DNA of 64,000 nucleotides from Chitinophagaceae bacterium (GCA_016720825.1 JADKJV010000010.1:1-64000); one strand, 5' to 3'. Numbered from the stretch's first letter, positions 8,592-17,866 are shown. Numbers and translations are program-made. The notes: generated by a model from the letters alone, not told the origin.

Positions 8592-9692
8592 ATGAAGTAT
8601 TACCTGATTGCCGGCGAAGCTTCGGGTGACCTGCATGGCAGTAACCTGCTGAGGGCCCTGAAAAAACCGGGGGATGTAATCCGTGCCTGGGGTGGTGATG
8701 AAATGGAAGCGGCTGGTGCCACTATTGTAAAACATTACCGCGAGCTGGCCTTTATGGGATTTGCTGAAGTGCTGATGAATCTCCGCACGATCCTGCGCAA
8801 TCTTACATTCTGCAAAAAAGATATACTGGCACACAAACCCGATGTGCTGATCCTGATTGATTACCCCGGTTTCAACCTGCGTATCGCCCGCTGGGCAAAA
8901 ACACAGGGCATCAAAGTGATTTATTATATCAGTCCGCAGGTATGGGCCTGGAAAGAAAGCCGTGTAAAAAACATGCGGAAGTGCATTGACCTGATGCTGG
9001 TGATCCTTCCTTTTGAAAAAAAATATTTCCACGACAAATGGAACTGGGATGTAGAATATGTGGGTCACCCGCTGGTGGAAGTGGTGAACAGGCACCTGGC
9101 AAGCACACCCGCCCCTGCCCTTTCCCATAAAAAAATCATTGCCGTTTTACCCGGCAGCCGCAAGCAGGAGATTTTGAAAAAACTGCCGGTGATGCTGGAA
9201 GTGAGTAAATCATTTCCCGATTACCAGTTTATTGTGGCGCGTGCCCCGGGACTCGAATCTTCATTCTATGAATCTATTTTAAAAGAATATCCGGATGTAA
9301 TGGCGGTTACGGGCAAGACTTATGATTTACTCCGCCAATCAGAAGCCGCACTGGTTACCTCAGGAACAGCCACCCTGGAAACCGCCTTGTTTGGGGTGCC
9401 GGAAGTGGTATGCTACAAGGGCAATTATATTTCTTACCAGATTGGCAAGCGGGTGATTAAGGTGAAATACATTTCGCTGGTAAACCTGATCATGGACCGG
9501 CCGGTGGTGACGGAGCTGATACAAAACGAAATGAATGTGGTGAATGTGAAGCGGGAACTGGATTTAATATTGAATAATAAATTGCGGCGGGAAAAAATGC
9601 TGGAGGATTTTGGGGTATTGAGGGAGATGTTGCAGCAGGGGGAAGAGGCTTCTTCAAAGGCTGCGGAGTTGATAGAGAAAAGCCTTGCGTAG
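8592..9692 (+). CDS. lpxB: Lipid-A-disaccharide synthase
   Basis: 366 residues, the usual length. GT19 enzyme that joins UDP-2,3-diacylglucosamine and lipid X to form the lipid A disaccharide at the inner membrane. The N-terminal AGEASGDLHG motif is diagnostic. Also seen are MGFAEVL, IDYPGFN, YYISPQVWAWKESR, VLPGSRKQEI and TSGTATLE. Starts 2 bp after the small membrane protein. The stop codon directly abuts a palindromic repeat. Confidence 0.95.
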   Translation: MKYYLIAGEASGDLHGSNLLRALKKPGDVIRAWGGDEMEAAGATIVKHYRELAFMGFAEVLMNLRTILRNLTFCKKDILAHKPDVLILIDYPGFNLRIARWAKTQGIKVIYYISPQVWAWKESRVKNMRKCIDLMLVILPFEKKYFHDKWNWDVEYVGHPLVEVVNRHLASTPAPALSHKKIIAVLPGSRKQEILKKLPVMLEVSKSFPDYQFIVARAPGLESSFYESILKEYPDVMAVTGKTYDLLRQSEAALVTSGTATLETALFGVPEVVCYKGNYISYQIGKRVIKVKYISLVNLIMDRPVVTELIQNEMNVVNVKRELDLILNNKLRREKMLEDFGVLREMLQQGEEASSKAAELIEKSLA

Positions 9693-9693
9693 A

Positions 9694-9790
9694 TTACCAC
9701 AGAGTGCACAGAGTGTGGCACAGAGTTCTCAGAGTAGAAATCGCTAAACTCTGTGTACTCTGTGCCACACTCTGCGCACTCTGTGGTAAA
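9694..9790. repeat. Interrupted palindrome, CACAGAG type (copy 4)
   Basis: ATTACCACAGAGTGCACAGAG on the left pairs with CTCTGTGGTAA on the right. All repeated units in both arms carry G at the variable position (CACAGAG), unlike neighbouring copies. Located just after the lpxB stop. Confidence 0.8.
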
Positions 9791-9812
9791 AAAAAGCTCC
9801 CATACGGGAGCT
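9787..9812 (-). terminator. Hairpin with oligo-T on the minus strand
   Basis: Perfect 7-bp stem AGCTCCC (9795-9801) / GGGAGCT (9806-9812) with loop ATAC. The A-run on its left gives a T-tract when read leftward. It would stop leftward transcripts before they reach lpxB. Confidence 0.55.
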
Positions 9813-9927
9813 CTTCAGATAAGGAAGTGGTTAGGGGTTTCTGTAAAACAGGGCAAATAAAATGAAGAAATAACCTGAATGGCTGTTTGACTTAGTAAAC
9901 GGTTGTTTTGGGTTAGTGTTTTGTTAA

Positions 9928-10077
9928 GAGTCTTCACCACATAGAAACATAGGCACATAGATACACATAGGAATACAGACGAAGAGTTCCTATAGAAGCG
10001 ACTTTTCGAAGGAACAGAGTTTGCGTGTATTTCTATGTGTATCTATGTGTACTATGTGTCTATGTGGTAAAGACTTT
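9928..10077 (+). repeat. Interrupted palindrome, CACATAG type (copy 5)
   Basis: Outer ends GAGTCTTCACCACATAG and CTATGTGGTAAAGACT. All units are CACATAG. The central, non-symmetric core (about 9989-10030, including GAGTTCCTATAGAAG and CTTTTCGAAGGAAC) recurs inverted in copy 6 and, in that same inverted orientation, in copy 14. The strand given is the orientation of this core. Confidence 0.8.
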
Positions 10078-10098
10078 CAAAAAAAGAAGTTTTTAACA

Positions 10099-10117
10099 TT
10101 CCCCTTATACTGGGGAA
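10099..10117. promoter_or_regulatory. Short inverted repeat upstream of a small gene
   Basis: TTCCCC-TTATACT-GGGGAA, about 60 bp before the start of the small gene at 10179. Could be an operator or a hairpin; no partner is known. Confidence 0.25.
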
Positions 10118-10178
10118 AACACTCCCCCGTTTAATAACTGGCATCATTTTTTATGTACAGGAGTTACAACCGTAGCGC

Positions 10179-10382
10179 ATGAAACAGCGATATACCTCCT
10201 ATGCCAGCAAAAAATTACTGACCCGTTATATACTAGACAGTATTGAAATCCGGCAGTCGAATGCGGGTATACAGGAGATGATTGCATGGGGAAAATCCGA
10301 TGCTTTCTGGAAAGAGTTAGTGGAAGAACTGATTGGGCAACCGGTGAAGAAAATTGTATTGTCGGAGTTGTGTCAAAACTGA
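10179..10382 (+). CDS. Small hypothetical protein flanked by inverted repeat copies
   Basis: 67 residues, charged and probably helical (IQEMIAWGKSDAFWKELVEELIG). No family is recognised. It lies between two copies of the CACATAG palindrome whose cores face each other, in an otherwise non-coding gap between lpxB and uxuA. Codon use looks normal and the start ATG has only a weak GGAG about 19 nt upstream. It may be a real small gene or a chance frame. Confidence 0.4.
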   Translation: MKQRYTSYASKKLLTRYILDSIEIRQSNAGIQEMIAWGKSDAFWKELVEELIGQPVKKIVLSELCQN

Positions 10383-10385
10383 TGA

Positions 10386-10536
10386 GAGTCTTTACCACAT
10401 AGGAACATAGGCACATAGGTACACATAGAAATACACGCACACTCTGTTTCTTCGAAAAGTCACTTCTATAGGAACTCTTCGTCTGTATTCCTATGTGCTC
10501 CTATGTGCCTATGTTCCTATGTGGTAAAGACTTTTT
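10386..10536 (-). repeat. Interrupted palindrome, CACATAG type (copy 6)
   Basis: Near-identical to copy 5 but with the core inverted (CTTCGAAAAGTCACTTC and CTATAGGAACTCTTCGTC). Outer ends are GAGTCTTTACCACATAG and GTGGTAAAGACT. It overlaps the 3' end of uxuA and encodes its last residues. Confidence 0.8.
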
Positions 10537-11702
10537 ATACTTTGAACGATACCATACTCCACCCCTCTTAATTCCGCCAAACCTTTTAAGCGCCCGATAG
10601 CCGAATAACCGGGGTAGGCATTTTTTTGCAGGTCATCGAGCATCTGGTGGCCGTGATCGGGGCGCATGGGAATGGAGAGCTGACGGCGCTGCTGTATCTG
10701 CAGCACTTCTTTTATTATTGCATACATATCCGTATCACCACCGAGGTGGTCGGCTTCGAAGAAATTCCCTGCTGCATCCCGTTTGGTATTGCGCAGGTGC
10801 AGGAAATGCACATGATCCCCGAAACGGCGGAGCATTTGCACGAGGTTATTATCGGCCCGTGCGCCGAAGGAGCCTGTGCAAAAACAAAACCCATTGGCTT
10901 TGGAGGGAACAGCATCTATCAGTTCAGCGGCATCGGCTTCAGTGCTCATGACCCGGGGCAGGCCCAGCAGCGGATACGGCGGATCATCGGGATGGATGGC
11001 CATGCTGAGTCCGCAGGCTTCGGCAACGGGAACGACAGCCCTTAAAAATTCAATGAGGTTTTTTTTCAGTGTGTTTGCATCAATGCCTTTGTAGGTATTG
11101 AGTAAGCTGATTACTTTACCGGGTGTGAAAGATTCATCGCTGCCGGGCAAGCCCATGAGCAGGTTGCGGTATAAAGCAGCCCGTTTTGCTTCATCCATGT
11201 CTGCAAAAACTTTTTTAGCAGCGGTGATTTCTTTTTTGGAATAATCTTTTTCGGCGCCGGGTCTTTGCAGCAGGAATAAATCAAAGGCGATAAATTCAAG
11301 CCGGTTAAAATAAAGTGCTTTTGCACCGCTGGGCAATTCATAGGCAGTATCTGTACGCAGCCAGTCGAGCACGGGCATGAAATTATACGTTACTACTTTC
11401 AAACCGGCCGCAGCCACGTTGCGCAGGCTTTCTTTATAATTACCGATATGCCGGAAATAATCACCGCTTTTGGTTTTGATGTCTTCACTCACGGGCAGGC
11501 TTTCGATGACGGTCCAGCTCATACCTGCTTCTTCAATCAATTTTTTCCGCTTCGCGATTTCATCCGGGGTCCATACTTCACCAACGGGGATATGATGCAG
11601 GGCAGTTACCACGCCGCTGCAGCCGGCCTGGCGGATGTCGGATAGTTTTACGGTATCATGGGGACCAAACCAGCGCATGGTCTGGTGCATCAGCCAATTC
11701 AT
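10509..11702 (-). CDS. uxuA: Mannonate dehydratase
   Basis: 397 residues. Converts D-mannonate to 2-keto-3-deoxygluconate in glucuronate breakdown. Family motifs visible: MRWFGPHD (9-16), GVVTALHHIPVGEVW, IHPDDPP, CFCTGSFGARADN and RPDHGHQM (metal and substrate binding). The final residues (KSLYHIGT) come from the CACATAG palindrome, replacing the normal C-terminus. It lies alone, about 23 kb from the other uronate catabolic genes, although its product enters the same KdgK/Eda route. Confidence 0.93.
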   Translation of the reverse strand: MNWLMHQTMRWFGPHDTVKLSDIRQAGCSGVVTALHHIPVGEVWTPDEIAKRKKLIEEAGMSWTVIESLPVSEDIKTKSGDYFRHIGNYKESLRNVAAAGLKVVTYNFMPVLDWLRTDTAYELPSGAKALYFNRLEFIAFDLFLLQRPGAEKDYSKKEITAAKKVFADMDEAKRAALYRNLLMGLPGSDESFTPGKVISLLNTYKGIDANTLKKNLIEFLRAVVPVAEACGLSMAIHPDDPPYPLLGLPRVMSTEADAAELIDAVPSKANGFCFCTGSFGARADNNLVQMLRRFGDHVHFLHLRNTKRDAAGNFFEADHLGGDTDMYAIIKEVLQIQQRRQLSIPMRPDHGHQMLDDLQKNAYPGYSAIGRLKGLAELRGVEYGIVQSIKSLYHIGT

Positions 11703-11840
11703 ACAGGATTTATTTAGTGCCGGAACCGGCTCCGGTTATGACGAATATACAACCCGGATACGAAGATTTACGTCTGATATCTTAACAGGCATTAAGCGGT
11801 CAAAACGCTAAATTTGCTGTATTCAAACACAATTTTCCCC

Positions 11841-12521
11841 ATGAAACGAATTCCCATTCTGTTAATGCTGCTGGCCCTTTGCATTGTAACCCGGTCGCAG
11901 GACCTGGGCCAGGTCAATTTCAACAGCGGCACTACCATCAAATACCTGTCACTGGTAACAGATGATGGCATGCTGATCCGTTTGGATGACCAGGGCAAGA
12001 TCCTGGAATGGGGTTATGAAGTGAAAGCCGACCGGTATGAATATTATTCACCCAAACTCCAGCCTTTTATGGGGCGCATCGAATATTATACCAATGATGT
12101 GGATTCCGCTTTTCGCGGCAAGATTAAAAGCATTGGCACGGTGGTGTTTACTTATTATGGCAAATTTGAAGACAGTACCCATGTCGGCAAACTGAAAACA
12201 GCAGGCCGGGTGATGTTTGATTATTACAGGAAGTATGACAATGTAAATATCCGCGGCAAGCTGCGGATGGTTGGCACCCGTCAGATCCAGTATTATTCTG
12301 AATTTGAAAATGAAGCGTACCGGGGCAGGATCCGTTCCATCGGCAGCACAGAAATTACTTACTACTCATCTTTTGATGACAAACAGATACGCGGGAAGGT
12401 GAAAAGTATTGCAGGGGTGAGTTACCAGTGGTATACCTCTACGGATGGAAAGGGTTATGGGGGATTGAAGGTGGGGGCGTTCAGGCAAAATATTGCGGGG
12501 GTGACGTATATCATTCAATGA
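11841..12521 (+). CDS. Secreted protein with five 23-residue repeats
   Basis: 226 residues. ATG 11841 begins a signal peptide (MKRIPILLMLLALCIVTRSQ). From about residue 80 the protein consists of five tandem 23-residue units, each starting YY, with a central RGK(I/L/V) and ending near G...(F/I/Y). Unit examples start YYTNDVDSAFRGKIKSIG and YYSEFENEAYRGRIRSIG. Such spacing suggests a beta-solenoid or YD-like surface fold. No known family is recognised. A TAAATTTG box lies at 11809-11816, a plausible -7 element. Confidence 0.7.
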   Translation: MKRIPILLMLLALCIVTRSQDLGQVNFNSGTTIKYLSLVTDDGMLIRLDDQGKILEWGYEVKADRYEYYSPKLQPFMGRIEYYTNDVDSAFRGKIKSIGTVVFTYYGKFEDSTHVGKLKTAGRVMFDYYRKYDNVNIRGKLRMVGTRQIQYYSEFENEAYRGRIRSIGSTEITYYSSFDDKQIRGKVKSIAGVSYQWYTSTDGKGYGGLKVGAFRQNIAGVTYIIQ

Positions 12522-12523
12522 TT

Positions 12524-12621
12524 TCTTTAACCACAAAGTTCACTAAGGAATACACAAAGCGCACAAAGTTTTACCCTGGTGAACTTTGTGTATTTACTTT
12601 GTGACCTTTGTGGTAAAAAAA
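12524..12621. repeat. Interrupted palindrome, CACAAAG type (copy 7)
   Basis: Left TTTAACCACAAAG, right CTTTGTGGTAAAA. It fills the space between two convergent stop codons (12519-12521 and 12622-12624) almost exactly, as expected of a bidirectional terminator. Confidence 0.8.
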
Positions 12622-13050
12622 TCAAGCTTTCAACAACGCCTCTATATCAAATTTTTTCATTTTCATAAACGCCTGTATCACCCGCGGTGCTTTCTCCGGA
12701 TCCGACATCAGCTTTCCCAGTATAACAGGAACAACCTGCCACGAAACACCATATTTATCCTTACACCATCCACACATGCTTTCAGCGCCGCCATCTGCCG
12801 TCAGGCTGTTCCAGTAATGATCTATCTCCGCCTGGTTTTCACAGGGAATTACAAATGAAACAGATTCATTGAACGGGAACTGTTTGCTTTTTTCATTGAG
12901 CGCCATGAAATGTGTGCCGTTCAGTTCAAAGTTTACTACAATGGGTGAGGCATTGAGGATTTTAGAGTTGGGGAAGATGGAGCAGTAAAAGTCGGCGGCT
13001 TCTTTTGCACCGCCGCTGAACCAGAGGCAGGGGTAGAGTTGTTTGGGCAT
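12622..13050 (-). CDS. VOC-family (PhnB/glyoxalase-like) protein
   Basis: 142 residues. Resembles the PhnB-like, 3-demethylubiquinone methyltransferase-like branch of the vicinal oxygen chelate superfamily: LYPCLWFSGGAKEAADFYCSIFP at the start (split motif around residues 5-27), FMALNE in the middle and GWCKDKYGVSWQVVP at the end. The ligand is unknown. Flanked on both sides by palindromic repeats. Confidence 0.85.
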   Translation of the reverse strand: MPKQLYPCLWFSGGAKEAADFYCSIFPNSKILNASPIVVNFELNGTHFMALNEKSKQFPFNESVSFVIPCENQAEIDHYWNSLTADGGAESMCGWCKDKYGVSWQVVPVILGKLMSDPEKAPRVIQAFMKMKKFDIEALLKA

Positions 13051-13064
13051 GTCGGAGGTTTTAT

Positions 13065-13201
13065 TTTACCACAAAGTACACAAAGGAATACACAAAGGAC
13101 ACAAAGTATCGGTGTGTATTCCTTTGTGCTCTTTTCCCTTTGGCCTAGCTGAAGCGTAGCGTAAGCGGGGGTGTATTTCTTTGTGCCCTTAGTGGTAAAA
13201 G
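13065..13201 (-). repeat. Interrupted palindrome, CACAAAG type with nested GC palindrome (copy 8)
   Basis: Left TTACCACAAAGTACAC, right CTTAGTGGTAAAA. The right arm is interrupted at about 13146-13171 by a second element, GCTGAAGCGTAGCGTAAGC flanked by G/C runs, which also occurs in copies 12 and 13. Confidence 0.8.
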
Positions 13202-13205
13202 AATT

Positions 13206-15335
13206 TTACCTCTTTCGCGTCCCCACCAATCTGTAATACCCCACATCCACATGCCCGTTATTATTCGCCCTTGCCGTCGCTTTACCAATAAATGTATCCC
13301 CCGTTATTTTTTCAACATAATACGTAACCCCTTCTTCCCCCGGTGAAGTAAACACAAACGTCTCTCCTTCTTTGGTTAATGGCCAGCCTGCTTTCTTCCA
13401 GGCATCCACATCCAGGCTGCCGAATGGAAACTGCTGGTCAGTGATTGATTTTTCAGCAACCTCTGGTGGCACCTGGAATAAATCGGCGGAAACCAATGAT
13501 GCCTTCAAATCCCATACGCCTGATAAATCAACTTGTTCAATAACCACCCAGGCGCAGGCTTTTGTATCACTGCGACTGACTTTCACGGTTAATTTCCCTT
13601 CGGGATTTGTGGTACTCAGTCCCCAGGAAATGGCACCCGGAGTATTTAAACTTTGCTGCCGGTTACCGTTGATGCTGTAGTTACTGCCTGTTACTTCAAT
13701 GGAAAGATTTGTATTATTCCCGCTGATGGCATTGATCGTGGCGGTGATCGTATAATTTTCCGGACCACCTTTATATGACAGCGAAACGGTATTCATGGCA
13801 ATCATGCTGGCAGGTGTTAAAACAGGCAATCCTTTTTTTGCCCGCATATCATTGATTACTTTCAAAACGGCCTGGTCAACCCTTAATAAACCGGCGCCGT
13901 ATAATTGCCAGTTCCTTATTTTCCCATCTCTGCCGGGGATCTGGTCCTGCGCTGTGCTGATAAGTATATTTTTTATTTCTGCTGCAGTCAGATCCGGGTT
14001 AATGGATTGCAGCATGGCAACTGTACCTGTTACCTGTGGTGCCGCGAAACTGGTGCCGCTGGCAAAAACAGGTTTACCGTTTTTATCCATGCCGTGGATT
14101 ACATTATCACCGGGTGCAGAAATAGTGAGTTCACCATCCCTGGTTCCCTTGTTGGAATAATTTGATATACCGCCGTCAGGGTTCATGGCACCAACTGTAA
14201 TCAGGTTATCTGCTTTCTGGCCCACATTCATGCCATTGTTTTTTTCAAGGTAAGCGGTATCATTACCGGCTGCCCCTACGATTACCACTTTCGGATATTT
14301 TTCTTTTACCCTTTGATAGAATTTTTCATAGAGTTTGGTTTCAAATTCATTTTTCTCGGAATAAATAAGCGGGCCAAAGGAGCAGTTAATAACGGTTGCA
14401 CCGTTTTTTAATCTGTTCATACATCACTTTTATGGTTGTCTGCACATAGGCGACGCCGCCAAATTCAAATTTGGACAGATCGTCAGGATCAGGCGTTGTT
14501 TCATGAAATTTATTCCCGGTGTGAAAATATTACTGGTCTCTATGGTGAGGTCTTTTCCCAATGGTGAAGCCACACCGGTAATACCGCCATTATCAGCATT
14601 TGCGCCAATGATCTGGGTCACCATTGTTCCGTGCGTAAGGCCTCCGTGCAGTATATTGCCATTTTCATCTTTATCAGGATCAGTACTGTTCCCGGTGATA
14701 TCAGTAGTATAGGATTCAGTGATGTTGTTCCCTCCCAGTTCATCAGTGCCTTCATAGACCCTGGTATCCATTACTCCAACTTTAACCGGATTCAGTTTCA
14801 ACCCTGATGCCTTTATATAAGCATATGCGTTTTTCAAACCGGTCATCTCGTAGTTCCTCCCCTGCCCGTTTACCTGGTAAATGGGATCATCCATCGGATC
14901 ACAGCTGCCGGCTGTTTCATTAAATCCACAAGGTTTGAGCAAGCCATTCGGACTTACCAGTTCCACGCCCGGCATTTGTGCCAATTTGTTAAACACATTT
15001 TCAAACGTAGCTGCAGTGGCAGATTTTATTTCCAGCTGGTAAAAATTGATCAGATCGATATCACCTGTTATTACCCCGCCTGCTTCCCCGCAATTTTTTT
15101 CGGCATCGCTTTTCGACAATCCGTCTTTCAGTACAATACCAAACTGGGTAACGGGCACTAATCCAAATTTTTGGGTCATTTGGATGCTCGAACTGTCGGG
15201 CAATTTCATTGCAATTTTTGAAACAGATTGAGACGGGCCTTTTTTGGGGAGCAGGTATTTCCATACCAGGAAGCCGCTGCCTGCGAAAAGTATCAGCAAC
15301 AGTGGCAATAGATACCCCTTGCGATTCTTTTTCAT
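13206..15335 (-). pseudogene. Subtilisin-like serine protease (S8), frameshifted
   Basis: ATG 15335 starts a membrane anchor/signal (MKKNRKGYLLPLLLILFAG). Catalytic Asp in VGVMDTRV, His in HGGLTHGTMV and Ser in SGTSFAAP are all present, but two indels split the frame: one G missing in the CCC/GGG run at 14515-14517, and one extra base in the six-T run at 14404-14409. The intervening 105 bp read well in a third frame (TTPDPDDLSKFEFGG...). Correcting both restores a 709-residue protein. As it stands, translation stops at 14430 after 302 residues. The C-terminal 250 residues have no recognised catalytic motif. Either sequencing error or genuine decay. Confidence 0.8.
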
Positions 15336-15413
15336 ATAATAAGCTTTACGGTATAAAATTAGACTGGTTGGAGGAGGGGGAGGGTGAGGTTGGTCAGGAA
15401 AGGGGGGAGTGTT

Positions 15414-15490
15414 TTTTACCACAAGATGTGATGGAATACAAAACCACAAGGTGCACAAAGGCAAAACTAAGGGCACAAAGTGTAGGGACC
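15414..15490. repeat. Degenerate palindrome, CACAAAG type (copy 9)
   Basis: Only left-arm-like sequence (TTTTTTACCACAAGATG, then several ACAAAGG-like units) followed by decay. Lies upstream of the subtilase start. Confidence 0.6.
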
Positions 15491-15560
15491 GCAGTTTTGA
15501 AAAGGCGTCAAAGAATCGAAATGTAATTATCTGTGTGTTTTGAGACAATATTATTAAAAA

Positions 15561-15818
15561 TCAGTTTGTCTTGAATTGATCCCTTAACTTCTCAATATAA
15601 TTTCTGCTCTTTTTCTTTTTAATTTCCGATTCTCTTTGTGACGCTTCTGCCCTTGTTTCATAATTTTCTGTATAAACAATTTTCCAATCTTTAGCCTTCT
15701 TTGTGGCTTTCGAACCAGAGTTATTATGTCGAAATAACCGATTTGTTAAATCTGCACTATGGCCTACATAGTATTGATCAATAGTTTTAGAATAAATAAT
15801 ATAAACACTAAACGGCAT
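15561..15818 (-). CDS. GIY-YIG nuclease-superfamily small protein
   Basis: 85 residues. YIIYSKTIDQYYVGHSADL carries the (G/V)YIIY...YVG signature, followed by RLFRHNNSGSKATKK and a C-terminal lysine-rich helix. This is the short stand-alone GIY-YIG group (YhbQ/UPF0213-like), common and often multicopy in Bacteroidota; its role is not established. Confidence 0.85.
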   Translation of the reverse strand: MPFSVYIIYSKTIDQYYVGHSADLTNRLFRHNNSGSKATKKAKDWKIVYTENYETRAEASQRESEIKKKKSRNYIEKLRDQFKTN

Positions 15819-15924
15819 TACGAAAAAGGTTACACTATAAAACTAGAAGTAGAAGAAGAATTACGAACAGTGTTTTTCTTATTAATAGCGGTGAAAAAAC
15901 ATGAAAGGTACAGGCGTATGAAAA

Positions 15925-15953
15925 TAAAAAAGGGTTCGCAAATTTATAAACCC
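15925..15953 (-). terminator. Terminator of the degenerate tRNA copy
   Basis: Imperfect stem GGGTT...AACCC (15932-15953) with AAATTT centre, followed by six T residues on the minus strand. It mirrors the terminator after the tRNA-Ala gene, so tRNA and terminator were duplicated together. Confidence 0.6.
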
Positions 15954-15954
15954 T

Positions 15955-16030
15955 TGGTGGAGAATACCGGATTCGAACCTGTAAAGACCTCCCCGCATCG
16001 CGGGGCGCTCCATCCAACTGGCCTCGACAA
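15955..16030 (-). pseudogene. Degenerate tRNA-Ala copy
   Basis: Keeps a good 3' half (T-loop TTCGAAT, then GGTATTCTCCACCA), but the 5' acceptor and D arm are decayed. The anticodon arm is replaced by a GC palindrome, CCCCG-CGATG-CGGGG. Unlikely to be charged. Confidence 0.65.
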
Positions 16031-16032
16031 AT

Positions 16033-16061
16033 AAAAAAAGGGTTCACAAATTTGTGAACCC
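16033..16061 (-). terminator. Terminator of the tRNA-Ala gene
   Basis: Perfect 22-nt palindrome GGGTTCACAAA/TTTGTGAACCC (16040-16061) followed by seven T residues on the minus strand, 1 bp after the CCA end of the tRNA. Confidence 0.85.
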
Positions 16062-16062
16062 T

Positions 16063-16140
<78 letters not shown>

Positions 16141-16530
16141 TGTATTTCCAACTTTGACCCAAGCGGACCGCCGGGGGCTCAGCCAACTGAGCTAATTCCC
16201 TACTTTATTTGCGTTGACCTTCCCGCTTCCTGCGGGACGCTCTAGCCAACTGAGCTAATTCCCCTACTTTATTTCGAACCGTTGACCTTCCCGCTTCCTG
16301 CGGGACGCTCTAGCCAACTGAGCTAATTCCCCTACTTTATTTCGAACCGTTGACCTTCCGCCTGCGGACGTCAGCCAACTGAGCTAATTCCCCTACTTTA
16401 TTTCGAACCGTTGACCTTCCCGCTTCCTGCGGGACGCTCTAGCCAACTGAGCTAATTCCCCTACTTTATTTCGAACCGTTGACCTTCCCGCTTCCTGCGG
16501 GACGCTCTAGCCAACTGAGCTAATTCCCTT
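16141..16530 (-). repeat. Tandem array of six truncated tRNA-Ala-like units
   Basis: Read on the minus strand, six units follow each other; anchor GCTAATT starts at 16191, 16254, 16322, 16383, 16451 and 16519 (period 68 bp in full units, 61-63 in shorter ones). Each full unit has the tRNA 5' acceptor strand, D arm, a 17-nt hairpin in place of the anticodon arm, variable loop and T-arm up to TTCGAAA. It lacks the 3' T-stem, acceptor strand and CCA, which are replaced by TAAAGTA. Four units carry hairpin TCCCG-CAGGAAG-CGGGA (A, not U, at position 33); two carry different GC palindromes. The array lies between a consensus promoter and the tRNA-Ala gene, so it is probably co-transcribed. Confidence 0.8.
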
Positions 16531-16539
16531 ATGGGAGTG

Positions 16540-16571
16540 CAAATATATTCGCACAAAACCGCCCCGCCAAA
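16540..16571 (-). promoter_or_regulatory. Consensus Bacteroidota promoter for the tRNA array
   Basis: On the minus strand TTTG (16571-16568), 20-nt spacer, TATATTTG (16547-16540). This matches the TTTG-N19/21-TAnnTTTG pattern exactly. Transcription would start a few bases before the first array unit. Confidence 0.75.
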
Positions 16572-16612
16572 TCAATTCTGGTAAATGATGAAACCCGCTA
16601 CAGTAAAGGGTT

Positions 16613-17671
16613 TCAGAGGGAAACGATATCCGGGGATTTTATCCGGCGCGTGGATTGCCGGATCAGCAGTTCGGTTGACAGAACCCGGGTCTCAAACTCG
16701 GTTACGGGCCGCTTGCTTTCAATCAGCTGCAGCAGCAGGTTGGTGGCTATTTCACCCATCTCAAATGCCGGCTGGCGGATCACCGATAACGGCGGTTCCA
16801 GCAACTCAGTCAGGTCCGTATTTGAAAATCCAATCAGCCCGATATCACCGGGCACATCAATCTTTTTTTGTTTCAGTAAACGCAAACATCCTGTAGTCAG
16901 TTTATCGGCCAGGGCCAGGATGGCATCCGGTTTTACCGGCTCATCCAGCAAACCATTTAATGCATCTTCCACTTCAGATAATATCATGCCTCCATGCTTG
17001 CAATACCGGACCCGCTCACCACCGGAATCAATACCCCGGTCTTTCAGTGCCGCCTGGTAACCCGCTAACCTTTCGCGGGTAATAGACAAAGATTCTGAAT
17101 TCGCCAGCGCCACCAGGTGGCGGTAACCGGAATCCAGCAGGTGCATCGTGGCATCATAAGCACCCTTGTAATTATCAACAATCACTTTATGCGTATCAAT
17201 CTGGTCAACGATCCGGTCAAAAAACACAATCGGTAACCCGCGTTCATGGAATTCCTGGAGAAAACTGAAATCCTGGGTTTCGGTAGATACAGAAATTATC
17301 AACCCATCCACTGATCTTGACGTAAGGAACTGCAGGTTCAGCATCTCCCGGCTGAATGATTCACGGCTCTGCGCAATGATCACATTATAGCCATTGTTAT
17401 ACGCGATCGATTCAATGCCATTAATCACCTGTGAAAAAAAACTGTTGGCTATTTCAGACACCACTATCCCGATTGTACGGCTCCGCCTTTCTTTCAAACT
17501 TAAAGCAATAGGATTGGGATGATAGTTGATTTTTGCAGCATAATCCAGCACCAGTTTTTTCGTCTCCTGGCTGATTTCATAGCTGTCACGCAACGCCCGC
17601 GACACTGTGGACGTAGAGAGCCCCAGTGCCTTCGCAATATCCTTTATCGTAACAGCTTCGAACTTCATCAA
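16613..17671 (-). CDS. LacI/GalR-family transcriptional regulator
   Basis: 352 residues. N-terminal LacI helix-turn-helix with hinge (VTIKDIAKALGLSTSTVSRAL, then YHPNPIALSLKERRS) and a periplasmic-binding-protein-like effector domain (about 65-340). The start may be the second Met (17668). It is divergent from the pectin locus (560 bp to susC), making it the obvious candidate regulator, with a uronate or its derivative as likely ligand. That link is inference. Confidence 0.9.
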   Translation of the reverse strand: MMKFEAVTIKDIAKALGLSTSTVSRALRDSYEISQETKKLVLDYAAKINYHPNPIALSLKERRSRTIGIVVSEIANSFFSQVINGIESIAYNNGYNVIIAQSRESFSREMLNLQFLTSRSVDGLIISVSTETQDFSFLQEFHERGLPIVFFDRIVDQIDTHKVIVDNYKGAYDATMHLLDSGYRHLVALANSESLSITRERLAGYQAALKDRGIDSGGERVRYCKHGGMILSEVEDALNGLLDEPVKPDAILALADKLTTGCLRLLKQKKIDVPGDIGLIGFSNTDLTELLEPPLSVIRQPAFEMGEIATNLLLQLIESKRPVTEFETRVLSTELLIRQSTRRIKSPDIVSL

Positions 17672-17866
17672 AAACAGGTCTTTAAATATATAAATGACGT
17701 CTTGTAAAGTTAACTGATTTCTCCCTCCCGTAAACGGCTTGCATCAATGCCCAGTTGCCCTGAAAAAACCATTCATCAACCTATAAAATGCAATTGTTCC
17801 AACTGAATCCGGAAGCCCTTTTTTGCGATGCGGGGCTAACTTGCTCCAAATCATTCAAAATGACAT

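Noticed and set aside
9989..10030. Similarity of the CACATAG-copy core (GTTCCTATAGAAG) to the yeast FRT recombination site
   Set aside because: Only about 10 bases match, the 8-bp spacer and second arm do not, and no recombinase is nearby. Chance resemblance.
10626..11045. Long plus-strand frame opposite uxuA
   Set aside because: Shadow of a clearly identified gene; no start signal.
15335..15548. Longer N-terminus for the subtilase
   Set aside because: The extra 71 residues are translated from repeat copy 9 (many Pro, Cys and hydrophobic runs), and ATG 15335 begins a normal membrane anchor.
16141..16530. CRISPR array
   Set aside because: Repeats are the tRNA-derived parts, spacers are too short and identical, and no cas genes lie nearby.
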